Shown one piece after another: positions 26,968 to 36,668 of a DNA stretch of 64,000 nucleotides. The translations under genes were made by a program, and so were the position numbers. The notes under the pieces were generated by a model, which was given only the letters and a program-made list of their open reading frames with translations, searched no databases and was not told the origin of the DNA. The stretch lies in NCBI RefSeq assembly GCF_029168335.1, contig NZ_JARGYC010000002.1, positions 1-64,000 of the forward strand, in the 5' to 3' direction. The stretch's first letter is position 1. The number at the start of each line of letters is the position of its first letter. Origin of the DNA: Psychromarinibacter sediminicola. GTDB lineage: Bacteria; Pseudomonadota; Alphaproteobacteria; Rhodobacterales; Rhodobacteraceae.

Positions 26968-27914
26968 GCGGGCTCGCGCAGCACGCGCGGCACCTTGAAC
27001 TCGACGTTTTCCTGCGCGGTTTCCACCGGCGTCAGCGTCACGTCGAACCGGGCGCGGAAGGCGTCGATGACCTCGTTCACCAGCACCTCCGGCGCGCTGG
27101 CCCCGGCGGTGATGCCCACGGTCGACACGCCCTCCAGCGCGCGCCAGTCGATATCGGCCGCCCGCTGCACCAGCTGCGAATAGGAACAACCCGCCGCCGC
27201 GCCGACCTCGACCAGCCGTTGCGAGTTGGACGAATTCGGCGCCCCGATCACCAGGATCGCGTCCACCTTGGGCGCCATCGCCTTCACCGACTCCTGCCGG
27301 TTGGTGGTGGCGTAGCAGATGTCTTCCTTGTGCGGGCCGATGATCTTCGGAAACCGCGCCTTCAGCGCCGCGACGATGCCGGCCGTGTCGTCCACCGACA
27401 GCGTCGTCTGGGTGATGAAGGCCAGCTTTTCCGGGTCACGCGGCTCCAGCCCCGCCACATCCGCCTCGGTCTCGACCAGCAGCACCTCGCCGTCGGGCAG
27501 CTGGCCCATCGTGCCCAGCGTCTCGGGATGGCCTGCATGGCCGATCATCACCATCTGCAACCCGTTGGCATGGTGCCGCTCGGCCTCGATATGCACCTTG
27601 CTGACCAGCGGGCAGGTGGCGTCGACATAGACCATGTTGCGCCGCTCCGCCTCGGCCGGCACCGCCTTGGGCACGCCGTGAGCGGAAAAGATCACCGGCC
27701 GGTCCTCGGGGCATTCGTCCAGTTCCTCGACGAACACCGCGCCCTTGTCGCGCAGGCTGTCGACGACGAAACGGTTATGCACGATCTCGTGGCGCACATA
27801 GACCGGCGGCCCCCATTTCTCCAGCGCCATCTCGACGATCTTGATCGCCCGGTCGACACCGGCGCAGAAGCCGCGGGGCGCGGCGAGGTAGAGGGTCAGG
27901 GGGGGCTTGGACAT
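26964..27914 (-). CDS. ispH: 4-hydroxy-3-methylbut-2-enyl diphosphate reductase
   Basis: Last enzyme of the MEP isoprenoid pathway, a [4Fe-4S] protein producing IPP and DMAPP. 316 residues with the three cluster cysteines in [26 protein letters not shown] and [10 protein letters not shown], the catalytic Glu region of [11 protein letters not shown], and [15 protein letters not shown]. The start at [10 protein letters not shown] gives normal length; the frame is open upstream but antisense-like. Confidence 0.95.
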   Translation of the reverse strand: MSKPPLTLYLAAPRGFCAGVDRAIKIVEMALEKWGPPVYVRHEIVHNRFVVDSLRDKGAVFVEELDECPEDRPVIFSAHGVPKAVPAEAERRNMVYVDATCPLVSKVHIEAERHHANGLQMVMIGHAGHPETLGTMGQLPDGEVLLVETEADVAGLEPRDPEKLAFITQTTLSVDDTAGIVAALKARFPKIIGPHKEDICYATTNRQESVKAMAPKVDAILVIGAPNSSNSQRLVEVGAAAGCSYSQLVQRAADIDWRALEGVSTVGITAGASAPEVLVNEVIDAFRARFDVTLTPVETAQENVEFKVPRVLREPA

Positions 27915-27970
27915 GGCACTCTCCTTCGTCCCAGCACCTAAGAAAATCGGCGCCGCGCGTCGAGTCCCAA

Positions 27971-28399
27971 TCAGCCGATCAGGCCCGCCGTCGCCAGTGC
28001 AAGAATAATGTAGCGCCCGGTCTTGGCCACCGCCACCAGCAAGACGAAGACCGGCCAGGGCGTGCGCAGAACGCCGGCGGCCAGCGCGATGGCATCGCCG
28101 AACGGCGCCCAGGTCAGCAACAGCGACCACAGCCCCCAGCGGTTGTACCAGCGCTGCGCCCGGTCGAGTTGCGCCTCGGTGAAGGGGAACCAGCGCCGGT
28201 GCCGGAAATGCTCGAACCAGACGCCCATCAGGTAGGTGACGACCGAGCCCAGCGTGTTGCCGACGCTTGCCACCAGCACCAGCAGCCAGGCGGGATAGTC
28301 TCCCGCCACCTGCAGCGCGGCAAAGACCACCTCGGACTGGAACGGCAGCACCGTCGCCGCGCCCAGCGCGGCCACGAACAGCGTGAACAGCCCCGCCAC
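27971..28399 (-). CDS. YqaA-like DedA/VTT-family membrane protein
   Basis: 142 residues; hydrophobic helices with [29 protein letters not shown] and [19 protein letters not shown], the short YqaA form of the VTT (DedA) family, thought to act as lipid or ion transporters. The start appears to be GTG at 28399. It lies 56 bp upstream of ispH on the same strand. Confidence 0.75.
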   Translation of the reverse strand: MAGLFTLFVAALGAATVLPFQSEVVFAALQVAGDYPAWLLVLVASVGNTLGSVVTYLMGVWFEHFRHRRWFPFTEAQLDRAQRWYNRWGLWSLLLTWAPFGDAIALAAGVLRTPWPVFVLLVAVAKTGRYIILALATAGLIG

Positions 28400-28464
28400 C
28401 GCTCAACACAAGAGCGGGGCGACCCACCGGCCACCCCGCCTTGCATGCCTTCGTGAACGCAGGT

Positions 28465-29037
28465 TCACCCGTTCTCGGCCACGGCCTCTTCCGGTTCCGG
28501 CTTCGGCTCGCGCGGGGGCCGGCCGATGACTTCCTTCAGCTCGTCGAGCTCGATGAAATTGTCGGCCTGCCGGCGCAGCTCGTCGGCGATCATCGGCGGC
28601 TGGCTGCGGATGGTGGACACAACCGACACGCGAACGCCCTTGCGCTGCAGCGCGTCGACCAGCGGGCGGAAGTCCCCGTCGCCCGAGAACAGCACGATGT
28701 GGTCCACATGCTGCGCCAGCTCCATGGCATCGACCGTCAGCTCGATATCCATGTTGCCCTTCACCTTGCGGCGGCCCTGGCTGTCGATGTATTCCTTCGC
28801 CGGTTTGGTCACCATCGAGAAGCCGTTATAATGCAGCCAGTCGACCAGCGGCCGGATCGGCGAATACTCGTCGTTCTCCAGCAGCGCGGTATAATAGAAC
28901 GCCCGCAGGAGCTTACCGCGCCGCATGAACTCCTGCCGGAGCAGCTTGTAGTCGATGTCGAACCCCAGCGCCTTGGCGGCCGCGTACAGGTTCGACCCGT
29001 CGATGAACAGCGCGAGCCGTTCGTCTCTGTAGAACAT
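28465..29037 (-). CDS. NYN-domain (LabA-type) putative ribonuclease
   Basis: 190 residues. PIN-like NYN acidic motifs: [26 protein letters not shown], and [15 protein letters not shown]. The C-terminal 25 residues are Pro/Glu-rich. Start chosen at [11 protein letters not shown]; five codons earlier is an alternative (MKGRYMF). Family members are predicted RNases, but the target is not known. Divergent from folK. Confidence 0.82.
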   Translation of the reverse strand: MFYRDERLALFIDGSNLYAAAKALGFDIDYKLLRQEFMRRGKLLRAFYYTALLENDEYSPIRPLVDWLHYNGFSMVTKPAKEYIDSQGRRKVKGNMDIELTVDAMELAQHVDHIVLFSGDGDFRPLVDALQRKGVRVSVVSTIRSQPPMIADELRRQADNFIELDELKEVIGRPPREPKPEPEEAVAENG

Positions 29038-29165
29038 ATATCGCCCCTTCAATTAATGCGTTTCGCCAATGACGTCCCGTGAGTGTGATTGAAAACAATC
29101 GGTATGGCGAAACTTCCGGCTAAGATAGGCTGTAAAACCAGGGTCGCAAGCGTGTCGTTCGGGAA

Positions 29166-29747
29166 ATGAGTCATAATTCCGTAACGTATTCGCGCGTAAC
29201 GCTTGTTGCCCTGGGCGCGAATCTGCCGGGCGCATGGGGGCCGCCCGCCGACGCGGTGCGCGCGGCGTTTCGGCGGCTTGATGATTCGCGCCTGCATGTT
29301 ATCCGGGCAAGCCGCCTGTTTCTCACACCCTGCGTGCCCGCCGGGGCCGGACCCGACTATGTCAACGCGGCGGCGGCCCTGACCGGCGATCTTTCCCCGA
29401 CGGAGACGCTGGCGGAGCTGCATCGCATCGAAAACGAGTTCGGCCGCGCCCGGGTGCAGCGCTGGGGCAGCCGGACACTGGACATCGACCTGCTGGCGAT
29501 CGGCGACACCGTGCTTCCCGACCCGACGACCCAGGCGCACTGGCGCCACCTGACGCCCGAGGCACAGCAACGCGCCACGCCCGACCGGCTGATTCTGCCG
29601 CACCCGCGGCTGCAGGACCGGGCCTTCGTGCTGGTGCCGCTGATGGACGTCGCGCCGGACTGGACCCACCCGCTCCTCGGGCGCACGGTGCGGGAAATGA
29701 CGGCGGACCTGCCCGAAGCCGACCGAATGGCGGTCACTCCCCTTTAA
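29166..29747 (+). CDS. folK: 2-amino-4-hydroxy-6-hydroxymethyldihydropteridine pyrophosphokinase
   Basis: Transfers pyrophosphate from ATP to the pterin in folate synthesis. 193 residues: VALGANLPG at the N-terminus, SRLFLTPCVPAGAGPDYVNAA, HRIENEFGRARVQRWGSRTLDIDLLAIG (only part quoted elsewhere) containing the signature R-x-x-x-R-x-x-x-R-T-x-D-x-D, and LPHPRLQDRAFVLVPL. A short insertion after the DIDLL motif is common in this group. Upstream of rpoZ on the same strand. Confidence 0.92.
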   Translation: MSHNSVTYSRVTLVALGANLPGAWGPPADAVRAAFRRLDDSRLHVIRASRLFLTPCVPAGAGPDYVNAAAALTGDLSPTETLAELHRIENEFGRARVQRWGSRTLDIDLLAIGDTVLPDPTTQAHWRHLTPEAQQRATPDRLILPHPRLQDRAFVLVPLMDVAPDWTHPLLGRTVREMTADLPEADRMAVTPL

Positions 29748-29773
29748 ATCACGCGGTTTTGCCCCACATCACC

Positions 29774-29802
29774 TTGTCAAGATAGAAAAGAGCGCTTAGA
29801 CA
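29774..29802 (+). promoter_or_regulatory. Possible sigma-70-type promoter for rpoZ-rsh
   Basis: TTGTCA (29774-29779) and TAGACA (29797-29802) are separated by 17 bases, 38 bases before the rpoZ ATG. The -35 element matches the consensus at five of six positions, the -10 element only at three, so this is tentative. Confidence 0.35.
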
Positions 29803-29839
29803 GGCCGCTCGATGTCCCCAGACCCAGATTGGAGCTGAC

Positions 29840-30193
29840 ATGGCCCGCGTTACGGTCGAAGATTGCGTTGACAAGGTCCCCAACCGGTTCGAGCTGGTGA
29901 TGCTCGCCGCCCATCGTGCGCGGGAGGTGTCCTCCGGCGCGCCGATCACGGTGGACCGCGACAACGACAAGAACCCGGTCGTCGCCCTGCGCGAGATCGC
30001 GGAAGAGACGCAGCAGGCCGAAGAACTGCGCGAGCGGATGATCGAGGCGAACCAGACCCAGATCGAGGTCGACGAGCCCGAGGAAGACGCCATGGCCCTG
30101 CTCATGGGCGCCGAACAGGACAAGCCGGCCGAGGACGACATGTCCGAAGAAAAGCTGCTGCGCGCGCTGATGGAAGCGCAGGAGCCGAAGTAA
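29840..30193 (+). CDS. rpoZ: RNA polymerase omega subunit
   Basis: 117 residues, normal for the alphaproteobacterial omega. [20 protein letters not shown] and [12 protein letters not shown] are the conserved core, and the acidic C-terminal extension ([14 protein letters not shown]) is typical of the group. The rsh gene follows after 12 bases, the same pairing as rpoZ-spoT in enterobacteria; omega also takes part in the ppGpp response. Confidence 0.95.
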   Translation: MARVTVEDCVDKVPNRFELVMLAAHRAREVSSGAPITVDRDNDKNPVVALREIAEETQQAEELRERMIEANQTQIEVDEPEEDAMALLMGAEQDKPAEDDMSEEKLLRALMEAQEPK

Positions 30194-30205
30194 GAGGATA
30201 CCTCG

Positions 30206-32341
30206 ATGGCGCTGGACCGGCTGATCGAGGTCGAGGACCTGATCGAGCGGGTTCGCGCCTATAACCCCCACACCAACGAAGACCTGATCCGGTCCGCCTA
30301 TGCCTATGGCGGGCGGATGCATGCCGGCCAGTTCCGGCATTCGGGCGAGCCGTATTTCACCCACCCGGTCGCCGTGGCGTCGATTCTGACCGAGATGCGG
30401 CTGGACGACGCGACGATCATCACCGCGCTGCTGCACGACACGATCGAGGACACGCGCTCCACCTACAAGGAGGTCGCACAGACCTTCGGCCCCGAGATCG
30501 CCGAGCTCGTGGACGGCGTCACCAAGCTGACCAACCTGCAGCTGTCCTCGTCGGAAACGAAGCAGGCGGAGAACTTCCGCAAGCTTCTGATGGCGATGTC
30601 CAAGGATCTGCGGGTGATCCTGGTCAAGCTCGCCGACCGCCTGCACAACATGCGCACCATCAAGTCGATGCGCCCCGAGAAGCAGGTGCAGAAGGCGCGC
30701 GAGACGATGGACATCTTCGCGCCGCTCGCCGGCCGGATGGGCATGCAGTGGATGCGCGACGAGCTGGAGGACCTGTCCTTCGCGGTGCTGAACCCCGAAG
30801 GGCGCAACTCGATCATGCGCCGCTTCATCCGGCTGCAGCGCGAAACCGGCGACGTCGTCAAGAAGATCACCGCCGACATCCGCAAGGAGCTTCAGAAGAC
30901 CGGGATCACGGCCGAGGTGCAGGGCCGGGCCAAGAAGCCCTACTCGATCTGGCGCAAGATGCAGGAAAAGGGGCTGTCCTTCTCGCGCCTGTCCGACATC
31001 TACGGCTTCCGCATCCTGGTCGAGACCGAGGCCGACTGCTACCGCGTGCTGGGCGCCATGCACCAGCGCTGGCGCGCCGTGCCGGGGCGGTTCAAGGACT
31101 ATATCAGCCAGCCGAAATCGAACGGCTACCGCTCGATCCACACCACGGTGTCGGGGCGCGACGGGCGGCGGGTGGAGATCCAGATCCGCACCTACCAGAT
31201 GCACGACGTGGCCGAGGCGGGCGTGGCCGCCCACTGGTCCTACCGCGACGGCGTGCCGGCCGAGAACCCCTTTGCCGTCGACCCCACCCGCTGGATCACC
31301 CGGCTGACCGAGCAGTTCCAGACCGCCGAGAACAACGACGAGTTCCTCGAACACGTCAAGCTGGAGATGTACGCCGACCAGGTGTTCTGCTTCACGCCCA
31401 AGGGCGACGTGATCAAGCTGCCGCGCGGGGCGACGCCCTTGGACTTCGCCTATGCGATCCACACCCGCATCGGCGACAGCTGCGTCGGCGCCAAGGTCGA
31501 CGGGATGCGCGTTCCGCTCTGGACCCGGCTGAAGAACGGGCAAAGCTGCGAGGTCCTGACCGCCGCCGGTCAGCGCCCGCAATCGACCTGGATCGACATC
31601 GTCGTCACCGGCCGCGCCAAGGCCGCGATCCGCCGCTCGCTGCGCGAGGAGGACAAGGAGCGCTACGTCAAGCTGGGCCGCGAGCTGGCCCGCGTGGCCT
31701 TCGAGCATGTCGGCAAGCGCGCCACCGACAAGGCGCTCGACACCGCCGCGCGGCAGATGGGGTTGGTCACCACCGAAGAGCTTCTGGCCCGCCTCGGCTC
31801 GGCCGAGTTGGCCGCGCGCGAGGTGGTCGAGACGCTCTATCCCGATCTCGGCGACCAGGAGGACGACGAAATCGACCTGTCGCGCGCGGTCATCGGCCTC
31901 GGCCCCGACCAGAGCTTCGAGCGCGCGGCCTGCTGCCAGCCGGTGCCGGGCGAACGCATCGTTGGCATCTCCTATCGTGGCAAGGGCGTGCTGGTCCACG
32001 CCATCGACTGCCCGGCGCTGGAAGAGTTCCAGGACGCGCCCGGCCGCTGGGTCGACCTGCACTGGCATTCCGGCAACCACCCGGCGGTGCATACGGTGAC
32101 GCTGGAGATCACCATCAGCAACGATGCCGGCGTGCTGGGGCGGATTTGCACATTGATCGGCGAACAAAAGGCCAATATCTCGGACCTGCAATTTGTTGAC
32201 CGGAAACCGGACTTTTATCGCCTCCTTATAGATGTAGATCTGAGGGACGCAGAGCATCTGCACGCGGTGATGCTCGCCGTCGAGGCTGAAAGCGACGTGG
32301 CCTCGCTGCGCCGCCACCGCGACCTGGATCGCAGACCCTGA
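30206..32341 (+). CDS. rsh: Bifunctional (p)ppGpp synthetase/hydrolase (RelA/SpoT)
   Basis: 711-residue long RSH protein. Domains in order: HD hydrolase (HAGQFRHSGEPYFTHPVAVA, then ALLHDTIEDT) in the first 200 residues; synthetase with GRAKKPYSIWRKM, SDIYGFRILV and KSNGYRSIHTTV; TGS (VFCFTPKGDVIKLPRGATPL) near 390-460; and the C-terminal ACT domain from about 640. Both the HD motif and the synthetase region look intact, so both activities are expected. A zinc-finger-like region holds RAACCQPVPGE. Only RSH gene in the window. Confidence 0.95.
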   Translation: MALDRLIEVEDLIERVRAYNPHTNEDLIRSAYAYGGRMHAGQFRHSGEPYFTHPVAVASILTEMRLDDATIITALLHDTIEDTRSTYKEVAQTFGPEIAELVDGVTKLTNLQLSSSETKQAENFRKLLMAMSKDLRVILVKLADRLHNMRTIKSMRPEKQVQKARETMDIFAPLAGRMGMQWMRDELEDLSFAVLNPEGRNSIMRRFIRLQRETGDVVKKITADIRKELQKTGITAEVQGRAKKPYSIWRKMQEKGLSFSRLSDIYGFRILVETEADCYRVLGAMHQRWRAVPGRFKDYISQPKSNGYRSIHTTVSGRDGRRVEIQIRTYQMHDVAEAGVAAHWSYRDGVPAENPFAVDPTRWITRLTEQFQTAENNDEFLEHVKLEMYADQVFCFTPKGDVIKLPRGATPLDFAYAIHTRIGDSCVGAKVDGMRVPLWTRLKNGQSCEVLTAAGQRPQSTWIDIVVTGRAKAAIRRSLREEDKERYVKLGRELARVAFEHVGKRATDKALDTAARQMGLVTTEELLARLGSAELAAREVVETLYPDLGDQEDDEIDLSRAVIGLGPDQSFERAACCQPVPGERIVGISYRGKGVLVHAIDCPALEEFQDAPGRWVDLHWHSGNHPAVHTVTLEITISNDAGVLGRICTLIGEQKANISDLQFVDRKPDFYRLLIDVDLRDAEHLHAVMLAVEAESDVASLRRHRDLDRRP

Positions 32342-32359
32342 GGAGGGGCGCAGAACACC

Positions 32360-33022
32360 GTGGTCTTTAAGCGGCGAACGCCACGCACCTGGCTGCAGTT
32401 CATCGCCGAAGGCTTCTGGCCGAAAGGCGGGTGGAATCGTGCGTTCTACTACGTCGTTCACCGGCTGCGCCGCCTGCCCGACCCGCCGCACCGCATCGCA
32501 CGGGGAATCGCCGCCGGCATCTTCGTGTGCTTCACGCCGTTCTTCGGCTTTCACTTCCTTCTGGCGGTCGTCCTGGCCTTTCTCATGCAGGGCAATGTCG
32601 TGGCCGCGCTGATGGCCACCTTCGTCGGCAACCCACTCACATTCCCGTTCATCGCCGCGATCAGCCTGGAGCTGGGCGAATTCATCCTGGGCCAGGACTC
32701 GATCCCGATCCAGCGCGTCTTCGGCGCCTTCAGCCGCGCCAGCCAGGAGCTGTGGCTGAACGCCGTCTCCGTCTTTACCGACGAGGTCGCGCATTGGGAC
32801 CGGCTGGAGCGGTTCTGGCACGATGTCTTCCGGCCCTACATGGTGGGCGGCCTGCTGCCGGGGCTTGCGGCTTCGATCGTGGGCTATATGCTGGCGCTTC
32901 CGGCCGTCACGGCCTATCAGAACCGCAGGGTCAAGAAACTGCGGGAACGCTACGAGAAGCGCCGCGCCGCGCTGGCCAAGGCGGCCAAGCGCAAGGGCAA
33001 GGGCAAGGCGCCCGCGGAATAG
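32360..33022 (+). CDS. DUF2062 membrane protein
   Basis: 220 residues; GTG start at 32360 after GAGGAGGGG. DUF2062 features are present: the region [20 protein letters not shown], then [19 protein letters not shown]; two to three hydrophobic helices and a highly basic C-terminus rich in Lys and Arg. Function unknown. The rsh-DUF2062-pdxJ order is common in Rhodobacteraceae. Confidence 0.85.
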   Translation: MVFKRRTPRTWLQFIAEGFWPKGGWNRAFYYVVHRLRRLPDPPHRIARGIAAGIFVCFTPFFGFHFLLAVVLAFLMQGNVVAALMATFVGNPLTFPFIAAISLELGEFILGQDSIPIQRVFGAFSRASQELWLNAVSVFTDEVAHWDRLERFWHDVFRPYMVGGLLPGLAASIVGYMLALPAVTAYQNRRVKKLRERYEKRRAALAKAAKRKGKGKAPAE

Positions 33023-33041
33023 ACCGCGACGGGACAGGAGC

Positions 33042-33809
33042 ATGACGATGCAGGCTCTGGGCAAGCTGCGCCTTGGTGTGAACATCGACCACGTGGCCAC
33101 GGTGCGCAACGCGCGCGGCTCGGCCTATCCCGACCCGGTGCGCGCCGCGACACTGGCCGAGGAGGCCGGCGCCGACAGCATCACCGCGCATCTGCGCGAG
33201 GACCGGCGGCATATCTCCGACGACGACATCGCCCGCCTGGTCGAGGCGCTGAGCCTGCCCCTGAACTTCGAGATGGCGGCGACCGAGGAGATGCAGGCCA
33301 TCGCCCTGCGTCACCGCCCCCACGCCGTGTGCATCGTGCCGGAAAAGCGCGAGGAACGGACGACCGAGGGCGGGCTGGAGGTCGCGCGAGAAGAGAACAA
33401 GCTCGCGCATTTCATCGCGCCCCTGGCCGAGGCGGGCTGCCGCGTGTCGATCTTCATCGCCGCCGACCGCCCGCAGATCGAGGCCGCCGCCCGCATCGGC
33501 GCGGCCGTGGTCGAGCTGCACACCGGCGCCTATTGCGACTTCCACGCCGAGGGCCGGCTGGACGAGCGCGACGCGGAGCTCGACCGCCTGCGCGAGATGG
33601 CCAGCTTCGCCCATTCCCTGGGGCTCGAAGTCCATGCCGGGCACGGGCTGACCTACGACACGGTCGAACCGGTCGCCGCCTTCCCGGAGGTCATGGAGTT
33701 GAATATCGGGCATTTCCTGGTGGGCGAGGCCATCTTCCGCGGCCTCGGCCCCGCAATCGCGGAAATGCGCCGCCTGATGGACCGGGCGCGCGACGGGGCC
33801 GCTGCCTAG
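33042..33809 (+). CDS. pdxJ: Pyridoxine 5'-phosphate synthase
   Basis: Closes the pyridine ring of vitamin B6 from 1-deoxy-xylulose-5-phosphate and 3-amino-2-oxopropyl phosphate. 255 residues: [65 protein letters not shown] and [11 protein letters not shown] all match PdxJ. ATG at 33042 follows GGGACAGGAG; ATG at 33048 is an alternative. In relatives acpS usually follows; here an oppositely oriented HTH gene overlaps the stop by four bases. Confidence 0.95.
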   Translation: MTMQALGKLRLGVNIDHVATVRNARGSAYPDPVRAATLAEEAGADSITAHLREDRRHISDDDIARLVEALSLPLNFEMAATEEMQAIALRHRPHAVCIVPEKREERTTEGGLEVAREENKLAHFIAPLAEAGCRVSIFIAADRPQIEAAARIGAAVVELHTGAYCDFHAEGRLDERDAELDRLREMASFAHSLGLEVHAGHGLTYDTVEPVAAFPEVMELNIGHFLVGEAIFRGLGPAIAEMRRLMDRARDGAAA

Positions 33810-34039
33810 GCCAGCACCGCCTTCACCTTCGCCACGTCGTCGTCGATCAGCTTCAGCATCTGCCGCGCCGGCCCGCCCGGCCGGCGCCGCCCGGCCTCCC
33901 ACGACTGATAGCCGTAAAGGCCCATGCCCAGCAGGTCGGCCATTTCCTCGGGCGACAGCCCGGCCTCCTCGCGCACCGTGCGCGGGTTCAACTCGCCAGC
34001 GGTCTGGCTCTCGACGGCTTTCAGGGCTGTGGTGGTCAT
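33806..34039 (-). CDS. Small XRE-type helix-turn-helix protein
   Basis: 77 residues with one Cro/C1-type [23 protein letters not shown] followed by [12 protein letters not shown]. The form resembles the C-terminal HTH of MqsA-like antitoxins but no toxin gene is adjacent. Convergent with pdxJ: CTAG is shared by the two stop codons. A GGAG-containing leader (ACAAGGAGCAGACGAG) precedes the ATG. Confidence 0.75.
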   Translation of the reverse strand: MTTTALKAVESQTAGELNPRTVREEAGLSPEEMADLLGMGLYGYQSWEAGRRRPGGPARQMLKLIDDDVAKVKAVLA

Positions 34040-34356
34040 CTCGTCTGCTCCTTGTCATTGCCGCGCGCAGGGCGGCAGGGTCGCCGGCGCGCGGGCGGAT
34101 CGGGAAGGTCTGTCAACGCAAGGCCCCGCGACCCGGCCCTCACCGCAAACGGGGCGCAGCAGGGCGGGGCAGAACGCCGGCCGGGGCGGACCCTGCCGGC
34201 CCCCGGGGCTGGTCTGAGAGCTATGTCGGTCTCACCATGGCCCGGAGCCTACGGGCGAGAGGGCGCCTTTCAACGGTCCCGTCCCGGCACCCCGGAAATT
34301 ATCCACAGGAGCGGCAAGATCTGATGCACCGATCCCACACTGTTTCCGGATCGCCT
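34040..34356. other. 317-bp intergenic region without a gene
   Basis: Between the HTH gene and the UPF0280 gene. No supported coding region on either strand. It holds GC-rich inverted repeats around 34170-34215 and a single perfect DnaA-box sequence (TTATCCACA at 34299-34307), which alone is not evidence of an origin. The promoter of the HTH gene should be in the left half. Confidence 0.5.
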
Positions 34357-35196
34357 TCAGTCCGCCGCGGAAACCGGCGCCTCCAGCCCCATGCGCCCCG
34401 CCTGTGCCGTCTGCCCCTGAAGCACCAGGAAGGCGGCCACGACATGCCCCGCCTCCACGAACGCCTCCGCCCGGGCGCGCCCGCGCGCCAGCGCCTCGGC
34501 CGCCTCCGCCGGCGACAAAAGCGGCACCTCCACCGTCACCCGCCGCGCGCCCAGGTCGCTGTCCGGCAGCAGCTCGCGGGCCGGCATACGGCGGATGCCC
34601 CGATGCCCCGGCAGGTCCACCGCGTTCGCGATCAGGGTCGCCGCAGCATCCGCCTGCGCCGCCGTGGGCGCCAGAACGGTCACGCTGTCCGCGATCCCCA
34701 GCGAGTGGCTGCGCCCCCGCCAGCCCGACGTCGCCACCCCGCGCACCGGGCCGGCATGGTCCAGCCTCACGCGGGCCGGCACCGGCGCGGCGACGGCGGC
34801 GGTGGCAGAGGCTCCGGCGCCAAGGTGAAACGCCACGTCGCCGCCGTTGTTGGCATAGGCCTTGACGACGCCGTCGGATGCCATGACGGAGACGATCTCG
34901 TCCGCCACCGCCCCGGCCACGGCGGCCATCGGCGTCACGAACGCCGGCAGGAAGGCTACCGTCGCCGCCTGCATCCGCCGCGCCACCGGTCCCGAGACCG
35001 CGTGCCCCTCGGACACCGGCGCCCGCAGCAACGGCAGCTCGGCCACCAGCTCCTCCAGCACGCGCTCGAACCGCACCGCCGCCCGGCGTAGCGCGGCGGC
35101 GCGCCCCGGCCCCTCGGCCCCGGCGACGATGTCGATCGGCCCGTGCTGCAGATGCAGCCGCCCGTCCGGCAGCAGCCGCGCCGCGGCCCGCTCCAT
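34357..35196 (-). CDS. UPF0280 family protein
   Basis: 279 residues. UPF0280/ApbE-related features: LPDGRLHLQHGPIDIV, AGAVADEIVSVM, AYANNGGDVAFHLGAG, HSLGIADSVTVLAPTAAQAD, and NAVDLPGH near the end. ApbE-type proteins transfer FMN, but a catalytic role for UPF0280 is not established. The start overlaps the stop of the reductase-like gene (TGATG), so it belongs to the molybdenum hydroxylase operon and may help to mature a flavoprotein there. Confidence 0.85.
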   Translation of the reverse strand: MERAAARLLPDGRLHLQHGPIDIVAGAEGPGRAAALRRAAVRFERVLEELVAELPLLRAPVSEGHAVSGPVARRMQAATVAFLPAFVTPMAAVAGAVADEIVSVMASDGVVKAYANNGGDVAFHLGAGASATAAVAAPVPARVRLDHAGPVRGVATSGWRGRSHSLGIADSVTVLAPTAAQADAAATLIANAVDLPGHRGIRRMPARELLPDSDLGARRVTVEVPLLSPAEAAEALARGRARAEAFVEAGHVVAAFLVLQGQTAQAGRMGLEAPVSAAD

Positions 35197-36668
35197 CAGC
35201 GCACCGGCCCGACCCCGCGCGCGGACGCGCCGTATTCGCCGCCATGCGCAAGGATGTCGTCCAGCTCCCGCACCGCGCCGTCATGCCCGCCCAGCGCCCG
35301 GTAATCATCGCGCCGCAGGGTGAATTCCAGGGGCGCCACCAGCGCGGGCGTGGGCACGTAGCCGAAGGACCGCTCCGGCATCCGCATCACGTCGACCATC
35401 ATCGTGATCCCGCCGCCCGGCCAGACATAGACCGGCGCGCCGCCGCTGGTCAGCGTCGTCTGCATCGCCTGCACCGACCGGGTCAGCCGCACCGGGTTCT
35501 TCGTCACCCCGGCCCGCAGCGACCCGCCCGCGCCGCCCATGAACATCACGGTGCAGAGCGCCGGCTCGCAGTTCTCGGCGATCAGGTCGACCGTCGGCAG
35601 CAGTGCCTCAGGCAGCTCGGCCGCCACCGGCTCCAGGTCGTCGTTCAGCACGTAGTACCCGTATTGCTCGCCGGTCGTGGAGACCATCAGCAGCGTCAGC
35701 CCCGGCCGCGCCCCCTTCTCCTCGCGCCACGGCCCGAGAATGGTCAGCGGATCGGAGATGTCGGTGCCGCCCCAGCCCAGCCCCGGCTCGGCCACCTGGA
35801 AATACCGCCCCGGCGTCGACCGGCGCCCCTTGATCCGGATGCCGGTATCGGGCCAGCCGATCACCTTGCCCGCCTGGTGCTCGCTGACGACGCCGGTGAT
35901 GTGGTCGTCCACCACCACCACCTCGTCCACCAGCCCCTGCCACTGCCCGGCGAACATCCCGATGGTGGCCGAACCGCAGCCCACACGCATCCGCGCCTCG
36001 CGCTGCCCGTCCACGACCGGCGCCTGCCCGGCCTGCACCACCACCTCGGCCCCATCGTCGATGGTCAGTTCCACCGCCTCGCGGTTGCACAGCCGCATCA
36101 GCGCGTCGCAGGTCGCGCGCCCCTCGGGCTTCGAACCGCCGGTCAGGTGATCCACCCCGCCCAGCGACAGCATCTGCGAGCCGTACTCCGCCGTCGTCAC
36201 ATGGCCGATCACCTCGCCCGCGCTGCGGACCCAGGACGCTTCCGAGCCGAGATGCCGGTCGGTGTCGATCTTCACCTTCACGCCGCAGTAGGAAAAGATC
36301 GCCTCGGTCACCACGGTCACGAAATCCGCCCCGTCCACCTGGCGCGAGATCAGGAAGGGCGCGGGCTTGTAGTCGGGATAGGTCGTGCCCGCCCCCACGG
36401 CCGTCACGAACAGATCCGCGTCGGGCACCACCGTCCCGTCCCAGTCCCGCGCGAGGAAGGGCACCACCTCCTCGCCCTTCGCGATCCGCGCGTCGATCAC
36501 CGTCAGCGGGTCGCAGCGCACGATCTGCCCGCCCTCGTTGGCATAGCGGTCACAGGCCCCGGCGCGGCCCTCGGCGATATAGCACATCACCGGGCAGGCA
36601 TCGCAGCGGGTCTTGTCCGGCTTGCGCTTCGGCAGGTCGCCGTCCGAGGTATCGGCCCGCGTCGTCAT
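35196..36668 (-). CDS. 6-hydroxynicotinate reductase-like iron-sulfur protein
   Basis: 490 residues. The N-terminus has a ferredoxin-like cysteine cluster C-x2-C-x3-C-x9-C (C22, C25, C29, C39 in CDACPVMC...GAC). Central and C-terminal stretches (SRQVDGADFVTVVTEAIFSY, YGSQMLSLGGVDHLTGGSKP, MFMGGAGGSLRAGVTKNPV) match what I know as 6-hydroxynicotinate reductase, which in Eubacterium reduces 6-hydroxynicotinate with ferredoxin. The partner molybdenum hydroxylase genes overlap it (ATGA), which fits N-heterocycle hydroxylation coupled to ring reduction, but the true substrate is not known. Confidence 0.75.
   Translation of the reverse strand: MTTRADTSDGDLPKRKPDKTRCDACPVMCYIAEGRAGACDRYANEGGQIVRCDPLTVIDARIAKGEEVVPFLARDWDGTVVPDADLFVTAVGAGTTYPDYKPAPFLISRQVDGADFVTVVTEAIFSYCGVKVKIDTDRHLGSEASWVRSAGEVIGHVTTAEYGSQMLSLGGVDHLTGGSKPEGRATCDALMRLCNREAVELTIDDGAEVVVQAGQAPVVDGQREARMRVGCGSATIGMFAGQWQGLVDEVVVVDDHITGVVSEHQAGKVIGWPDTGIRIKGRRSTPGRYFQVAEPGLGWGGTDISDPLTILGPWREEKGARPGLTLLMVSTTGEQYGYYVLNDDLEPVAAELPEALLPTVDLIAENCEPALCTVMFMGGAGGSLRAGVTKNPVRLTRSVQAMQTTLTSGGAPVYVWPGGGITMMVDVMRMPERSFGYVPTPALVAPLEFTLRRDDYRALGGHDGAVRELDDILAHGGEYGASARGVGPVR

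Noticed and set aside
29777-33109. 1110-codon open frame on the - strand opposite rpoZ, rsh and DUF2062
   Set aside because: It spans several well-supported genes in the antisense direction and has the His/Arg/Leu-rich composition of a shadow frame.
34299-34307. DnaA box TTATCCACA as sign of a replication origin
   Set aside because: A single box, no AT-rich unwinding region and no origin-associated genes nearby.
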